This document shows positions 1-9,520 of a stretch of DNA of 64,000 nt, piece by piece (position 1 is the first letter of the stretch; each line of letters begins with the position of its first letter). The stretch covers positions 62,001 to 126,000 of the forward strand of contig NZ_JAALFG010000005.1 in assembly GCF_011058215.1 (NCBI RefSeq), written 5' to 3'. The notes under the pieces are model-generated. The model had not been told where the DNA came from and searched no databases. It saw nothing but the letters and a program-made list of their open reading frames with translations. Position numbers and translations under genes: made by a program. Source of the stretch: Devosia aurantiaca. Lineage in GTDB: Bacteria > Pseudomonadota > Alphaproteobacteria > Rhizobiales > Devosiaceae.

Positions 1-627
1 TGCATAATAGTTGTCGGTGACCGGGACGACGGTGCCGAGATATTGCTGGACAAGTTCGGGATGCTCGCGAACGGCTTCCGAGATAGAGCAGAAGATAATG
101 CCCTGCTTGGCGAGCTCTTCGCGGAAGGTGGTGACGACGGAAACCGAGTCGAACACGGCGTCGACGGCGACATTGGCCCCAAAGGGCGTGCCGACGCTCT
201 CGGCCGCGCCTTCGACGCCGGCGAGGATCGCCTGTTCCTTCAGTGGAATGCCGAGCTTGGCGTAGGTGGCCAGAAGCTCCGGATCGACTTCGTCGAGGCT
301 CTTCGGACCCTTGAAGCTCTTGGGGGCGGAATAGTAGCTGATCGCCTGGAAGTCGATCTTGGGGTAATGGACCTTGGCCCAGTTGGGCTCTTCCATGGTC
401 TGCCAGCGGCGGAATGCCTCGAGCCGCCAGTCGAGCATCCATTGCGGCTCGTCTTTCTTGGCGGAGATCATGCGCACGGTGTCTTCGGTCAGGCCGACCG
501 GCGCGACGTCGGATTCAATATCGGATTCAAAGCCGTACTTGTATTTGTCGACGTCAAGCGCGAGCACTTGCTCGACGGTTTCCCGATCGATCTCTTCCTT
601 GAGCGTGGGAATTCCGTAGTCCGTCAT
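1..627 (-). CDS. sufB: Fe-S cluster assembly scaffold SufB (3' end outside window)
   Basis: Minus-strand frame from ATG at 627 is open to the window edge and encodes the first 209 residues. It begins [20 protein letters not shown] and continues through the typical SufB N-terminal region ([16 protein letters not shown], then [14 protein letters not shown]). SufB is part of the SufBC2D scaffold that builds Fe-S clusters in the cytosol. The start is fixed by an AAGGAG site just upstream; an earlier ATG hits a stop at once. It follows a cysteine desulfurase gene by about 65 bases, which is the usual first pair of the rhizobial suf operon. The beta-helix core and C-terminus lie outside the window. 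Confidence 0.95.
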   Translation of the reverse strand, partial: MTDYGIPTLKEEIDRETVEQVLALDVDKYKYGFESDIESDVAPVGLTEDTVRMISAKKDEPQWMLDWRLEAFRRWQTMEEPNWAKVHYPKIDFQAISYYSAPKSFKGPKSLDEVDPELLATYAKLGIPLKEQAILAGVEGAAESVGTPFGANVAVDAVFDSVSVVTTFREELAKQGIIFCSISEAVREHPELVQQYLGTVVPVTDNYYA

Positions 628-693
628 CAGGCTCTCCTTATGTCCATCGACGGTTCAAGGCCGTCGCGAACGCATAGTCTTGGTCTATGGCGA

Positions 694-1839
694 CTAGGCC
701 GCCTGCCCCGCGCGCCGCTGGCGCGAGACGATCGATTGGTAACCAGCAAGGAACGCGTCGGCGTCTTCCACCGTCGAATTCCAGCCGAAGCTGACGCGGA
801 GCGCGCATTCCGCAAGGGCCTTGTCGACGCCCATGGCGGCGAGCACGTGGCTGGCGCCAACTTTGCCCGAGGAACAGGCCGATCCGGACGAGACCGAGAT
901 ACCGGCCAGATCAAGCGACATCATCGCGGTGGCGTTGCGAATGCCGGGCACCGCAAAGTCGACGACGTTGCCGATACGCTCGGCGGCTTCACCGAAGATC
1001 GTTACGTCCGGGGCCATAGCACGCAGGCCAAGCTCGACGTGGCGCGTCAACCCCCTCATCGCTTCCGCATCGTAGTTCGTGGCCTCGGCCGCAGCGCCAA
1101 AGGCCGCGATCAGGGCCGCAGATTCCGTCCCACCGCGACGACCCTGTTCCTGGCCACCACCGGGGATCAGACGCACCAGATCGGCATGGCTCTTGACCAG
1201 CAGCGCACCGATGCCGGCTGGGGCGCCAATCTTGTGACCGCTGATGGCCATCATATCGGGTGCGGAGGCGGCGAAATCGAGGGGTAGCTTGCCGAAAGCC
1301 TGGACGGCATCGATGAACAGTGTGTGACGGGTCGGGCCGACCATTGCGTTGATGCGGGTGATAGGCTGGACGACGCCGGTTTCGTTGTTGACCCAATGAA
1401 GAGCGACGAGCAACGACAGGTTCTCGGCATCAGCGCGGGTGATCGCTGCGGCGAATTGATCGAGGTCGATGCGACCATCTGCATCAAGACCGATGGTCCA
1501 GACCGGAAGACCAGTGGCTTCGGCGGCCTTGGAGACGGCGGCATGCTCGCCAGCGCTGATGACGATGGCGTTTGAGGCAAAGGTCTTGCTGCCGCTGACG
1601 ATGGCCTGGGTGATGGCTTCGGTGGCGGAACCGGTGAAGACAACCTGCTTGGGTTCGGCGCCGGCGAGGCGTGCGACCTGGCGGCGGCCGGTTTCGATCG
1701 TGTCGCGCAGCGCGCGGCCGTGGGCGTGGACGGAGGACGGGTTTCCGACCAGATCGAGCGCGGCAAGCAGCGCTGCCCGCGCTTCGGGTCGAAGCGGGGA
1801 CGCGGCATTATGATCAAGATAGATCGCCGGTCTCGTCAT
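694..1839 (-). CDS. cysteine desulfurase, NifS/IscS-like, first gene of suf operon
   Basis: A 381-residue class V aminotransferase that takes sulfur from L-cysteine for Fe-S assembly, using PLP. It starts MTRPAIYLDHNAASP, with the usual HNA motif, carries the PLP lysine in SGHKIGAP (about residue 203) and the catalytic cysteine in SGSACSSG (about residue 320). The longer in-frame extension to 1914 has no family features, so I use ATG 1839. It lies directly upstream of sufB. The rhizobial suf operon typically begins with such a second desulfurase, distinct from SufS. A candidate Irr box lies about 150 bases upstream, which would tie expression to iron status. Confidence 0.93.
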   Translation of the reverse strand: MTRPAIYLDHNAASPLRPEARAALLAALDLVGNPSSVHAHGRALRDTIETGRRQVARLAGAEPKQVVFTGSATEAITQAIVSGSKTFASNAIVISAGEHAAVSKAAEATGLPVWTIGLDADGRIDLDQFAAAITRADAENLSLLVALHWVNNETGVVQPITRINAMVGPTRHTLFIDAVQAFGKLPLDFAASAPDMMAISGHKIGAPAGIGALLVKSHADLVRLIPGGGQEQGRRGGTESAALIAAFGAAAEATNYDAEAMRGLTRHVELGLRAMAPDVTIFGEAAERIGNVVDFAVPGIRNATAMMSLDLAGISVSSGSACSSGKVGASHVLAAMGVDKALAECALRVSFGWNSTVEDADAFLAGYQSIVSRQRRAGQAA

Positions 1840-1988
1840 TGCGCCTTCCGGGCGATGCACGCCCAACATAGCTATAATGCTTGATCCGGGACGCTCGGGC
1901 GCCCTATCGACCAAACACTTCTTGAATTTTCGCGCCCAACTTCATTACAAGGGGCGCACCTGATGGCCGGATACGGCCAGAAACCACT

Positions 1989-2005
1989 TTTTGAACAATT
2001 CTAAA
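1989..2005. promoter_or_regulatory. candidate Irr (ICE-type) iron-control box
   Basis: The 17 bases read TTTTGAA-CAA-TTCTAAA. The known rhizobial ICE motif bound by Irr is TTTAGAA, three bases, TTCTAAA, so this is one mismatch from a perfect palindrome. It sits between the suf operon (minus) and the hydrolase gene (plus). Suf operons are known Irr or RirA targets in related bacteria. Binding here is inferred from the motif only. Confidence 0.5.
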
Positions 2006-2119
2006 GTGACTTTCGGAGCCATGTTTTAGGGTTCGACCCGCGGTTAGTCAAGCCGCGCACGGGCGTTCCCCAGCTATCGAAAGGCCGCTGCCACAGAGCC
2101 GGAAAGGCCGGAACATTCC

Positions 2120-2782
2120 ATGCCAGAAGTGATCTTCAACGGTCCCGAGGGACGCCTCGAAGGCCGGTACCAGCCAGGCAAGGAGCCTAACGCTCCGATC
2201 GCCATCGTGCTGCACCCGCACCCGCAGTTCGGCGGGACGATGAACAACCAGATCGTCTATAATCTCTTTTACATGTTCGCCGAACGCGGCTTTTCGGTGT
2301 TGCGCTTCAACTCGCGTGGCGTCGGCCGCTCGCAGGGCATGTTCGACCATGGCATCGGCGAACTTTCGGACGCTGCGGCGGCGCTCGACTGGCTGCAGAT
2401 CATCAATCGCGAGTCGCGCGGCTGCTGGATCGCCGGTTTCTCCTTCGGTGCCTGGATCGGAATGCAATTGCTGATGCGCCGGCCTGAAGTCGAAGGCTTC
2501 ATTTCGGTGTCGCCGCCGGAAAACCTCTACGACTTTTCGTTCCTTGCCCCCTGCCCTTCGTCGGGCCTGATCATTCATGGCGACAAGGACCGCGTGGCGC
2601 CGCCGAGTTCGGTGCAAAAGCTCGTCGACAAGCTCAAGACGCAGAAGGGCATCACCATCGAACAGCAGATCGTTGAGGGTGCAAACCACTTCTACGAAGG
2701 CAAGATCGATGAACTGACCGCGGCGTGCGCCGAGTATCTCGACCGTCGCCGTCAGGAGATCGCGGACGGTGGCGGGCGCTGA
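2120..2782 (+). CDS. alpha/beta hydrolase
   Basis: A 220-residue alpha/beta hydrolase with the HPHPQFGGTMNN segment after strand 3, the nucleophile elbow GFSFGA, a likely acidic residue in HGDKD and a catalytic histidine in GANHFY. This subfamily is cytosolic; there is no signal peptide. Its substrate is unknown. It diverges from the suf operon, a pairing also seen in other Hyphomicrobiales. The region before the start holds the ICE-like box, so iron control of both directions is possible. Start ATG at 2120 matches the family N-terminus (MPEVIFNGPEGRLEGRY). Confidence 0.88.
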   Translation: MPEVIFNGPEGRLEGRYQPGKEPNAPIAIVLHPHPQFGGTMNNQIVYNLFYMFAERGFSVLRFNSRGVGRSQGMFDHGIGELSDAAAALDWLQIINRESRGCWIAGFSFGAWIGMQLLMRRPEVEGFISVSPPENLYDFSFLAPCPSSGLIIHGDKDRVAPPSSVQKLVDKLKTQKGITIEQQIVEGANHFYEGKIDELTAACAEYLDRRRQEIADGGGR

Positions 2783-2817
2783 GCTAACAGCGCGCATTTG
2801 GCGATTTGTTGGAAGGG

Positions 2818-2892
2818 ACCTCATCCTGAGCCTGTCGAAGGTCGGGGTCCCGCGTGCACCGACCTCGTGGTTCGACAGGCTCACCATGAGGT
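2818..2892. repeat. intergenic palindromic repeat, family 1
   Basis: The element starts CCTCATCCTGAGCCTGTCGA and ends TTCGACAGGCTCACCATGAGG, giving an inverted repeat of about 20 bases on each side. The same family recurs at 24484-24590. It fills the gap between the hydrolase and tyrS. This CCTGTCGAA/TTCGACAGG type of element is widely scattered in alphaproteobacterial genomes. Any role in transcription end or mRNA stability is inference. Confidence 0.8.
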
Positions 2893-2916
2893 CTCACTTT
2901 TCTCAGTGATGACCAA

Positions 2917-4155
2917 ATGACCAAGTTTAAATCCGACTTCCTCCGCACCCTCTCCGAGCGCGGCTTTATTCATCAGGTTTCCGACGAGACCGGGCTTGAC
3001 GAGCTTTTCGCCACCGAGACCGTGACCGCCTATATCGGCTTTGATCCGACGGCGTCGTCGTTGCATGTGGGCAGCTTGATCCAGATCATGATGCTGCATT
3101 GGCTGGAAAAGACCGGCCACCGCGCTGTTGCCCTCATGGGCGGCGGTACCGGCATGGTGGGCGATCCATCGTTCAAGGACGAAGCCCGCAAGCTGATGAC
3201 GGTGGACACCATCCAGTCCAACATCGACGGCATCAAGCAGGTGTTTTCGAACTATCTCAATTTCGGCGATGGCAAGTCGCTGATGCTCAACAATGCCGAA
3301 TGGCTTTTGCCGCTGAACTATCTCGAGTTCCTGCGCGATGTGGGCCAGCATTTTTCGGTCAATCGCATGCTGAGCTTTGATTCGGTGAAGCAGCGGCTCG
3401 ATCGCGAGCAGTCGCTGAGCTTTCTCGAATTCAACTACATGATCCTCCAGGCCTACGACTTCGTCGAGCTCAACAAGCGCTATGGCGTGCGGTTGCAGAT
3501 GGGCGGTTCGGATCAGTGGGGCAATATCGTCAACGGCATCGACCTCGGCCATCGCATGGGCACGCCGCAGCTTTACGCGTTGACGACGCCGTTGCTGACG
3601 ACAGCATCCGGCCAGAAGATGGGCAAGTCGATGAACGGCGCCATCTGGCTCAATCCGGACCTCCTTTCGGCCTACGATTTCTGGCAGTACTGGCGGAACA
3701 CCGAGGACGCGGACGTCGAGCGGTTCCTCAAGCTTTATACGACGCTGCCTCTGGACGAGGTCGCCCGGATCGTTGCTGGCGACATCAACGAAGCCAAGAA
3801 GCGGCTCGCGACCGAAGTCACCGCGATGATCCGCGGCCGTGCTGCGGCGGAAGAAGCCGCGGAAACGGCGCGTGCGACATTCGAGACCGGCAAGCTTGAT
3901 CTGTCGCTGCCGACCGCCGAAGTCACGCATGCGGAGCTTGCGACCGGAATTGGCGTGCTGGCGGCCTTGGTCAAGGCTGGTTTAGCTGCGTCGAACGGCG
4001 AAGCGCGTCGGCATGTGCAATCCGGCGCGGTACGGGTCAACGATGCGGTAATCGAGGACGAAAAGCTTAGTCTTGCGGACAATGCCTTGTTGCCGGAAGG
4101 CGTGATCAAGCTTTCGGTCGGCAAGAAGCGGCATGCGCTGATCAAGCCGGTATAA
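2917..4155 (+). CDS. tyrS: tyrosyl-tRNA synthetase
   Basis: A 412-residue class I synthetase that charges tRNA-Tyr. The first signature is in SLHVGSLIQ (about residue 50, HVGS in place of HIGH). The tyrosine pocket segment [15 protein letters not shown] follows, and the KMSKS-type loop is GQKMGKS. An S4-like RNA-binding domain closes the protein ([19 protein letters not shown]). Length fits bacterial TyrRS. A shorter ATG at 2909 runs into a stop after three codons, so 2917 is the start. A strong hairpin terminator follows the stop. Confidence 0.97.
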   Translation: MTKFKSDFLRTLSERGFIHQVSDETGLDELFATETVTAYIGFDPTASSLHVGSLIQIMMLHWLEKTGHRAVALMGGGTGMVGDPSFKDEARKLMTVDTIQSNIDGIKQVFSNYLNFGDGKSLMLNNAEWLLPLNYLEFLRDVGQHFSVNRMLSFDSVKQRLDREQSLSFLEFNYMILQAYDFVELNKRYGVRLQMGGSDQWGNIVNGIDLGHRMGTPQLYALTTPLLTTASGQKMGKSMNGAIWLNPDLLSAYDFWQYWRNTEDADVERFLKLYTTLPLDEVARIVAGDINEAKKRLATEVTAMIRGRAAAEEAAETARATFETGKLDLSLPTAEVTHAELATGIGVLAALVKAGLAASNGEARRHVQSGAVRVNDAVIEDEKLSLADNALLPEGVIKLSVGKKRHALIKPV

Positions 4156-4194
4156 ATCTCCCCAGCCTGCCCCGTAGAAAGCAGTGAAAACAAG

Positions 4195-4222
4195 AAGGCG
4201 TCGCGAAAGCGGCGCCTTTTTT
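4195..4222. terminator. bidirectional rho-independent terminator
   Basis: AAGGCGTCGC-GAAA-GCGGCGCCTTTTTT forms a 10-base-pair stem with one G-T wobble, a GAAA tetraloop and a T tract on the plus strand. It lies between convergent tyrS and the DUF3971 gene and overlaps the stop of the latter, so it probably serves both. Confidence 0.85.
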
Positions 4223-7200
4223 AGTGTGCGGTAGATGTTGTGCCCTGGCGGAACTCGAAGAGTTCGCGGAGGAAACCGGGGGCGAGGATGGAGAGCGGGT
4301 TGACGACGAATTGCGGCTGACCGAGCGGTCCACGGACGGCGAAGGTGACGCCGACCAGGCCTTCGCTGTCGCGGCCGCCGAGCAAGGGCCCGAGCAGGGG
4401 GATTTGCGCAAAGGCATTGTTGAGGCCGAAGAGCGGGACGAAGGTGCCGGTGAGGTCGTACTGGCCGCGATCGGTATAGATGAAGCCGCGCAGGTTACCG
4501 CCGACCGTTGCGCCAGCAACGACGGCATTGGTGACTTCGACGCTCTTGTCGCGCCGGACAAAGGTAACCTCGCCAGCCGTGAAATCGAGGCGATTGTTCA
4601 AGGCGATGGCGTCGCGCGAATCGGCGTGGTTGCCGACGATCTGGGCGACGTTGTCCTCGTCGACGATGGCGAAGTTGCGCAGTACGAGCTGGCCGACTTC
4701 GACATCCTGCTTGCGGTCGGTGGTCATCACCAGGCTGCCGGAACCACCGGCCAGCTGTGAGTAGACGCCGAGGAGGCGCAGGATCGTCCCGGCGTCGTTG
4801 AAGGCAACCGAAAGTGAGCGTCCGTTGGGCGCCGGATTGGTCGTGACGGAGATGGCATTGCCTTCGTCGAACTGGGCGGAGAGGATCGCGCGCGAAAGTT
4901 CGCCATTGCGAAGTGCCAGATCGAGATCGAGGTTGAAGGCGGTCGTGGCGTAGAAGCCGATCGCTCGATCGAGCTGCACATCGAGGTTTATAGACTGATC
5001 GAGTTGAGTGGTCTCGATGCCGCCGCTGCCGGTGTCGAGGCTGAAGAAGCGTCCGAGCATGGGTTTCAGATCGAGCTGCGCACCGCGAATGGTGACGTCG
5101 AAGCCGCCTTCGAGCGGGGCAAGCTCCACCTGTGCGCTGTCACCCTTGCTCAAGGCGAAGGTATCGAACTTCGCCGAAACGAGGCCGTCGGTTGCGTGGA
5201 AGTCCAGAACTCCGGCGAGGCGAACATCGCCGAAGGACAGGGAGATGTCTTCGAGGTGGGTTACCTCGCCATCGGGGCGAATGATCGCCTCGAGCGTCCC
5301 GGGCGTGCCGAGAGCTTTGGAAATGCCGAGGTCCCTAATGTCGAGGCCAGCGCCCTCCAGATCAACGGACATCTGGAGGGCTCCGTCCGTCGTCGGCTGC
5401 GCAACGAACTGAACCTGGCCGCTCAAGAACTCGGACGCGTCAAAACCCATAGCAGCGAGGTCATCGACGGCGACCGTCGATGCAATGCGAAGAGCGGGGT
5501 CGGTGGTGGGCGTGCCTTCCACCGATATTTCAGCGACCATGCCGTCGATATCTGCGGTGCCGCCGAGCTGATAGCCGGCCTGATTGGCCGAGAAGGAAAG
5601 CTGACCGTTGCTGATGGCGCGGCCCTCGATCGGCTCCGCGCTGCCGAAATCGGCGACGGTGCCGTTGGCGACATAATCGATCTTCATCGGCCGTTTCTGC
5701 TCTTCGTCGGCAAGGGCAATGGTGGCGACGAGCCCGAGGTCGAGCGTGCCGGTGAGGCTTTGGAGATCGAGTGGCAGTTCGACGGCGCTTAGCGCGTCGG
5801 GCTGTTGTTCCTGGGCAAGCGCGATCAGGGCTGGAATGGGTGCGTTGACGTCGCCCGATATCTCGACGATCGGCTCCTCTGGGTTGGTGTTGTCCATGAC
5901 CAAGGCCGGGTTCCGGATCTCTATGGCGCCGCCAGCTGTCTCGACCCGGCCGCCGCCGCCGGACACGGAGAAATTGCCGTCATAGGCGATGCGAGTTTCA
6001 CCGATAATCTGGATGGGCGGCATGGCTTCGGTCGCTTTGATGGCGACGCCTTCTCCATTGATCTCGATGTCCATGCTGTCCGGCGGCAAAGGCTGATCGC
6101 TGCCGCCGGTGAAGTCCATGGCGCCGACCGGGAAATTGAACTCCATGCGGGCGTTCTTGACTGTTCCTTGTGGGACATTGGCGACAAACCAGTCCCGGCT
6201 TTCGCCGCCCATGATGTATGGCCAGAGGCGTTTGAAATCGTCGGCGGTGATGCCCTGCCCGGCCACGGACATGTCGATGCCAATGCCGTCCTGAACGAGA
6301 TCGATCCGCCCGGCGGTGGCCACCGAAGCATTGCCGCGTCGAGCAACCAGCCGGTCGATACCGAGTGCGCCGTAAAGCGGCGCTGACCAACCGGAAAACT
6401 CTACCGTGTCGAATGGGACGGCGGGCGTCGCCAGATCATTGGGGTTGATGCTGACCTCACGCGCGTCGATCGACATGCCGACGGTCGGTCCATATTTTTG
6501 GTCGAGCCCCATGGCGAAGACGCCGGCGATAATGGCGCGGCTGTTGCCGATCTGGAGCGTCCCTTCCGCCAGGGAGAATTGTCCGAGCTCAGGATACCAT
6601 GAGATGTCGAGGATCGAGCTGGCGATGGGGAAATAGTCGTCCTCAAGGCGCAGATCGAGGCCGGTCAGGTCGATCTTGAATTCGCCATCGATCAACTTGC
6701 CGGTGTCGCCGGTGAAGGTCACATCGATCGACACCGCACCGGCGCCACGCATGGCCGCGACGCTGTCACGGTCATCGACGAAAGGCATGAGGGCGGAAAA
6801 ATCGAGATTGGTGACGTCGGCCTGAAGGCGGCGGGTGCCGTCTTCGTCCAGGGAGCGCTCGATGCTGCCGATCACGGTGCGGCCGCCGATCAGGGCGGAA
6901 AACTCGCCAACGGTCGTGCCTGTGCGGGCATCCGGGCCGATATCGAGATTGGCAGCAGCGATCTCGCGATAGATGCCGTAGACCGGATCGGTCATGTCAA
7001 TGCGGGCATCCCGCACCACGAGACGGGAGAAGCGGCCGAGCTCGGTTTGCTGGACGAGGTCGCTGAGCGACTGTTCGCTGGCTTCAAGATTGTAGATCAG
7101 CCAGTCATTGTCCGAGCGCATCGGCGGGGCTTCGCCAGCGCTATTGGCGATGCCGGTAGGCGAAATGGCGATGGGCGGAAAGGTGTCTTCACCTTCGAGC

Positions 7201-7718
7201 ACACGAATGGTGTAGATGGCGCCGTTTTCGCCTTCCACCACCTCGAAACGGCCAGGGCGTGGTCCATAAAGATCTTGGATGATCTGCACGTGTGGGGCTA
7301 CGACGGTGATGGTCGTGCCTGGTTGGCCAAAAAGGGCGCGGGCGGGCGAAAAGCCGACCTCGAGCGCTTCCATGGCGATGAAAGCGCCGCTCTTGGTGTC
7401 GCGATATTGAACCGGCGCGAAGCGGATCACGGGCCAGACGCCGCCCTCGAGCGCGAGCGCCATATCGCCCATGGAGAGATCGGCAGATGGCGGGATAAAG
7501 GACTGCACGAAGCCGCGAATGGCGGGACCGGTAAACGGCAGGCGGATCGGGGTAATCAGCAGCGTAATATAGAGCAGGATGAGGATGGCTGAGGGAATGC
7601 CGAGAAGCCAGACCGCAACCTTGAAGGCCCGTCGCGATTTCGACCTTTGCCGCGGCTTGGCGGTTGGCGCAGGATCAAGGGTATGGTCTGGACTAGATGC
7701 TTGGTTCACTGCCGCCAT
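4221..7718 (-). CDS. AsmA-like / DUF3971 envelope protein (YhdP/TamB class)
   Basis: A 1165-residue protein with a short cytosolic, basic N-terminus (residues 1-30), one membrane anchor (about 31-55, VAVWLLGIPSAILILLYITL) and a very long periplasmic part made of repeating beta-strand sequence, as in AsmA, YhdP and TamB. The C-terminal portion, with FVRRDKSVEVTNAVVAGATV and GGNLRGFIYTDRGQYDLTG, is the conserved AsmA_2-type region. Proteins of this class are thought to move phospholipids between inner and outer membrane. That role here is by family only. The gene is monocistronic and convergent with tyrS. Confidence 0.85.
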   Translation of the reverse strand: MAAVNQASSPDHTLDPAPTAKPRQRSKSRRAFKVAVWLLGIPSAILILLYITLLITPIRLPFTGPAIRGFVQSFIPPSADLSMGDMALALEGGVWPVIRFAPVQYRDTKSGAFIAMEALEVGFSPARALFGQPGTTITVVAPHVQIIQDLYGPRPGRFEVVEGENGAIYTIRVLEGEDTFPPIAISPTGIANSAGEAPPMRSDNDWLIYNLEASEQSLSDLVQQTELGRFSRLVVRDARIDMTDPVYGIYREIAAANLDIGPDARTGTTVGEFSALIGGRTVIGSIERSLDEDGTRRLQADVTNLDFSALMPFVDDRDSVAAMRGAGAVSIDVTFTGDTGKLIDGEFKIDLTGLDLRLEDDYFPIASSILDISWYPELGQFSLAEGTLQIGNSRAIIAGVFAMGLDQKYGPTVGMSIDAREVSINPNDLATPAVPFDTVEFSGWSAPLYGALGIDRLVARRGNASVATAGRIDLVQDGIGIDMSVAGQGITADDFKRLWPYIMGGESRDWFVANVPQGTVKNARMEFNFPVGAMDFTGGSDQPLPPDSMDIEINGEGVAIKATEAMPPIQIIGETRIAYDGNFSVSGGGGRVETAGGAIEIRNPALVMDNTNPEEPIVEISGDVNAPIPALIALAQEQQPDALSAVELPLDLQSLTGTLDLGLVATIALADEEQKRPMKIDYVANGTVADFGSAEPIEGRAISNGQLSFSANQAGYQLGGTADIDGMVAEISVEGTPTTDPALRIASTVAVDDLAAMGFDASEFLSGQVQFVAQPTTDGALQMSVDLEGAGLDIRDLGISKALGTPGTLEAIIRPDGEVTHLEDISLSFGDVRLAGVLDFHATDGLVSAKFDTFALSKGDSAQVELAPLEGGFDVTIRGAQLDLKPMLGRFFSLDTGSGGIETTQLDQSINLDVQLDRAIGFYATTAFNLDLDLALRNGELSRAILSAQFDEGNAISVTTNPAPNGRSLSVAFNDAGTILRLLGVYSQLAGGSGSLVMTTDRKQDVEVGQLVLRNFAIVDEDNVAQIVGNHADSRDAIALNNRLDFTAGEVTFVRRDKSVEVTNAVVAGATVGGNLRGFIYTDRGQYDLTGTFVPLFGLNNAFAQIPLLGPLLGGRDSEGLVGVTFAVRGPLGQPQFVVNPLSILAPGFLRELFEFRQGTTSTAH

Positions 7719-7845
7719 ACCAGGCGAGCCGGGCCGCTACCCTGCTCGCAGAATCATCCGCCCGCAGGCGGTCCAATGCCCAATGATACCGGCTGGAATG
7801 TGGCGCCAACAGCCCTATCGCAGTGACTTAACAAGGGGATAGACG

Positions 7846-8334
7846 ATGACGCATCTGAACGAGGGCGACCCTGCCCCAGACTTCACGCTTCACCGTGATG
7901 ATGGCACAGCCATTAGCAGCCAAGCACTAGCGGGCCATCCGATCGTGCTGTTTTTCTATCCTGAGGATGACTCTGGTGGCTGCGTTGATGAGAATCAGGA
8001 GTTTTCTGCGCTCTCGGATGCGTTCAGCGTTCGCGACACTTTCCTTGTCGGCGTCTCACCTGATACTTCGGAAACGCACAAGAAGTTTAGAGAGAAGTAC
8101 GGATTGAAAGTGCCGTTGGCTGCTGATCCGCAACGGAAAATTATCGAGGCGTTCGGCTTGTGGCAGATGAAGAAGCTTTATGGGCGCGAGTTCATGGGGC
8201 TTGTGCGCACGAGCATCATCATCGACCAGAATGGGCGGATCGCACGCATCATCCGGGCGACGCGGATCAAGGGCCATGCCGCCAAGATGCTGGAGGCGCT
8301 GGATGAAGTGATTGCCGGCGAGGTCGGCGCCTGA
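7846..8334 (+). CDS. peroxiredoxin, Bcp/AhpC-TSA family
   Basis: A 162-residue cytosolic thiol peroxidase. The peroxidatic cysteine is Cys46 in YPEDDSGGCVDEN. The usual Bcp signature is DxTPGCT; here Thr is Ser and Pro is Gly. No other cysteine occurs in the protein, so it must work as a 1-Cys enzyme that relies on an outside thiol for recycling. The start is supported by AAGGGGAT upstream. It stands alone between the DUF3971 gene, transcribed away from it, and an M23 peptidase gene in the same direction. Confidence 0.9.
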   Translation: MTHLNEGDPAPDFTLHRDDGTAISSQALAGHPIVLFFYPEDDSGGCVDENQEFSALSDAFSVRDTFLVGVSPDTSETHKKFREKYGLKVPLAADPQRKIIEAFGLWQMKKLYGREFMGLVRTSIIIDQNGRIARIIRATRIKGHAAKMLEALDEVIAGEVGA

Positions 8335-8401
8335 CGTTTTCGGCTTTTTAACCAAGCGCGCTCATAATCGGTTCACCATGTGAGTGCGTGAGGGCGGTGC
8401 G

Positions 8402-9520
8402 GTGTTCAGACGGGTTGAGCAGGGGCAAAGAGCTATTCGCGCCGGCATCCACCCAGCGCTGTTCTACGGCATGTTCGCGGTGCTGCTCGGCGGCAACGCG
8501 CTTTCCGGCACGGCGCTTTTGATGGCCCCAGATATCGCGCGGCTGATGGGCGGGCAGAACGAGCTAGTCGTGACTGCCTACGAGGATCGGCTCGCGCAGA
8601 TGCGGGTCGAGATCGATCGTCTCCATTCGCGCTCCTATGCTCAGGCCGGTGACATCAACCTGCAGCTGCAGGAGCTATCTCAGCAGCAGGACGTGCTACT
8701 GGAACAGCATCAGCTGGTTAAGGCGCTCGTCGAAAAGGCGGATCAATTGGGCATTGCCTCGATCGAGATGCGTGGCACGCCGCCCGTCGCAGCACCGACG
8801 ATTTCGGGGAATCCGGATGTTGCAGCGACCGCGGCATCGGTGAACCAGATGATGACCGAGACGCAGCAGGCGATGGTGGGTATCGCCAGCGCGGCCAATG
8901 AGCGAACCGACGGCATCGTCAGCGAAATGGATCGGCTGGGAATTGCGCTGGAACTGCCCGAAGCGGGGCTGAGCGGCGTTGGCGGACCGCTGCTGGAGGC
9001 TTCGGACGGCGAGGGCTCGCCGATGATCGATGATGCCAATTCGGTCATGGATGCGCTGATGCGCTACAAGGCGGCGCGCGATGGGGTCAATTCAGCGCCG
9101 GTACATATGCCGATCTCGGGCAATTTCCGGCAGAGCTCGACCTTCGGCAATCGGAGCGATCCGTTTACTGGGCGCAAGGCGTTTCATTCCGGTCTGGATT
9201 TTGCTGCCGCTTCTGGAACGACGGTTTTCAGCGCGGCCGACGGGGTCGTCAGTTTTGTCGGCGACCGCTCAGGCTATGGCAAGGTGGTGGAAGTGCGCCA
9301 CGCCAATGGGATCGTCAGCCGCTATGCGCATCTTAGCGCACAGCTGGCGCGCGAGGGACAGAAGGTGACGACGGGGACGCCGATCGCCAAGGTCGGATCG
9401 ACGGGACGTTCGACCGGTCCGCACCTTCACTTCGAGGTGCGGCGGGGCGAAAATGCGCTCGATCCCAAGCCGTTCCTCGATGCCGGGAAACGGCTTGGGG
9501 TTATGCTGGGCCAGGGCTAG
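8402..9520 (+). CDS. M23 (LytM) family metallopeptidase, membrane-anchored
   Basis: About 372 residues: an N-terminal transmembrane segment ([20 protein letters not shown]), a coiled-coil-like region rich in Gln, Leu and Glu (residues 55-110) and a C-terminal LytM domain. The zinc ligands are present: HSGLD near residue 265 and HLHFE near residue 340, with the middle SRYAHLS motif. It should therefore cleave peptidoglycan cross-bridges in the periplasm. The start is GTG; 8402 has GAGGGCGG upstream, while the longer GTG at 8384 has no ribosome site. The stop overlaps that of prfB on the other strand. Confidence 0.88.
   Translation: MFRRVEQGQRAIRAGIHPALFYGMFAVLLGGNALSGTALLMAPDIARLMGGQNELVVTAYEDRLAQMRVEIDRLHSRSYAQAGDINLQLQELSQQQDVLLEQHQLVKALVEKADQLGIASIEMRGTPPVAAPTISGNPDVAATAASVNQMMTETQQAMVGIASAANERTDGIVSEMDRLGIALELPEAGLSGVGGPLLEASDGEGSPMIDDANSVMDALMRYKAARDGVNSAPVHMPISGNFRQSSTFGNRSDPFTGRKAFHSGLDFAAASGTTVFSAADGVVSFVGDRSGYGKVVEVRHANGIVSRYAHLSAQLAREGQKVTTGTPIAKVGSTGRSTGPHLHFEVRRGENALDPKPFLDAGKRLGVMLGQG

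Noticed and set aside
43..1287. A 414-residue plus-strand frame across sufB and the desulfurase gene
   Set aside because: Both minus-strand genes are clearly recognised, and this frame spans two of them and the gap.
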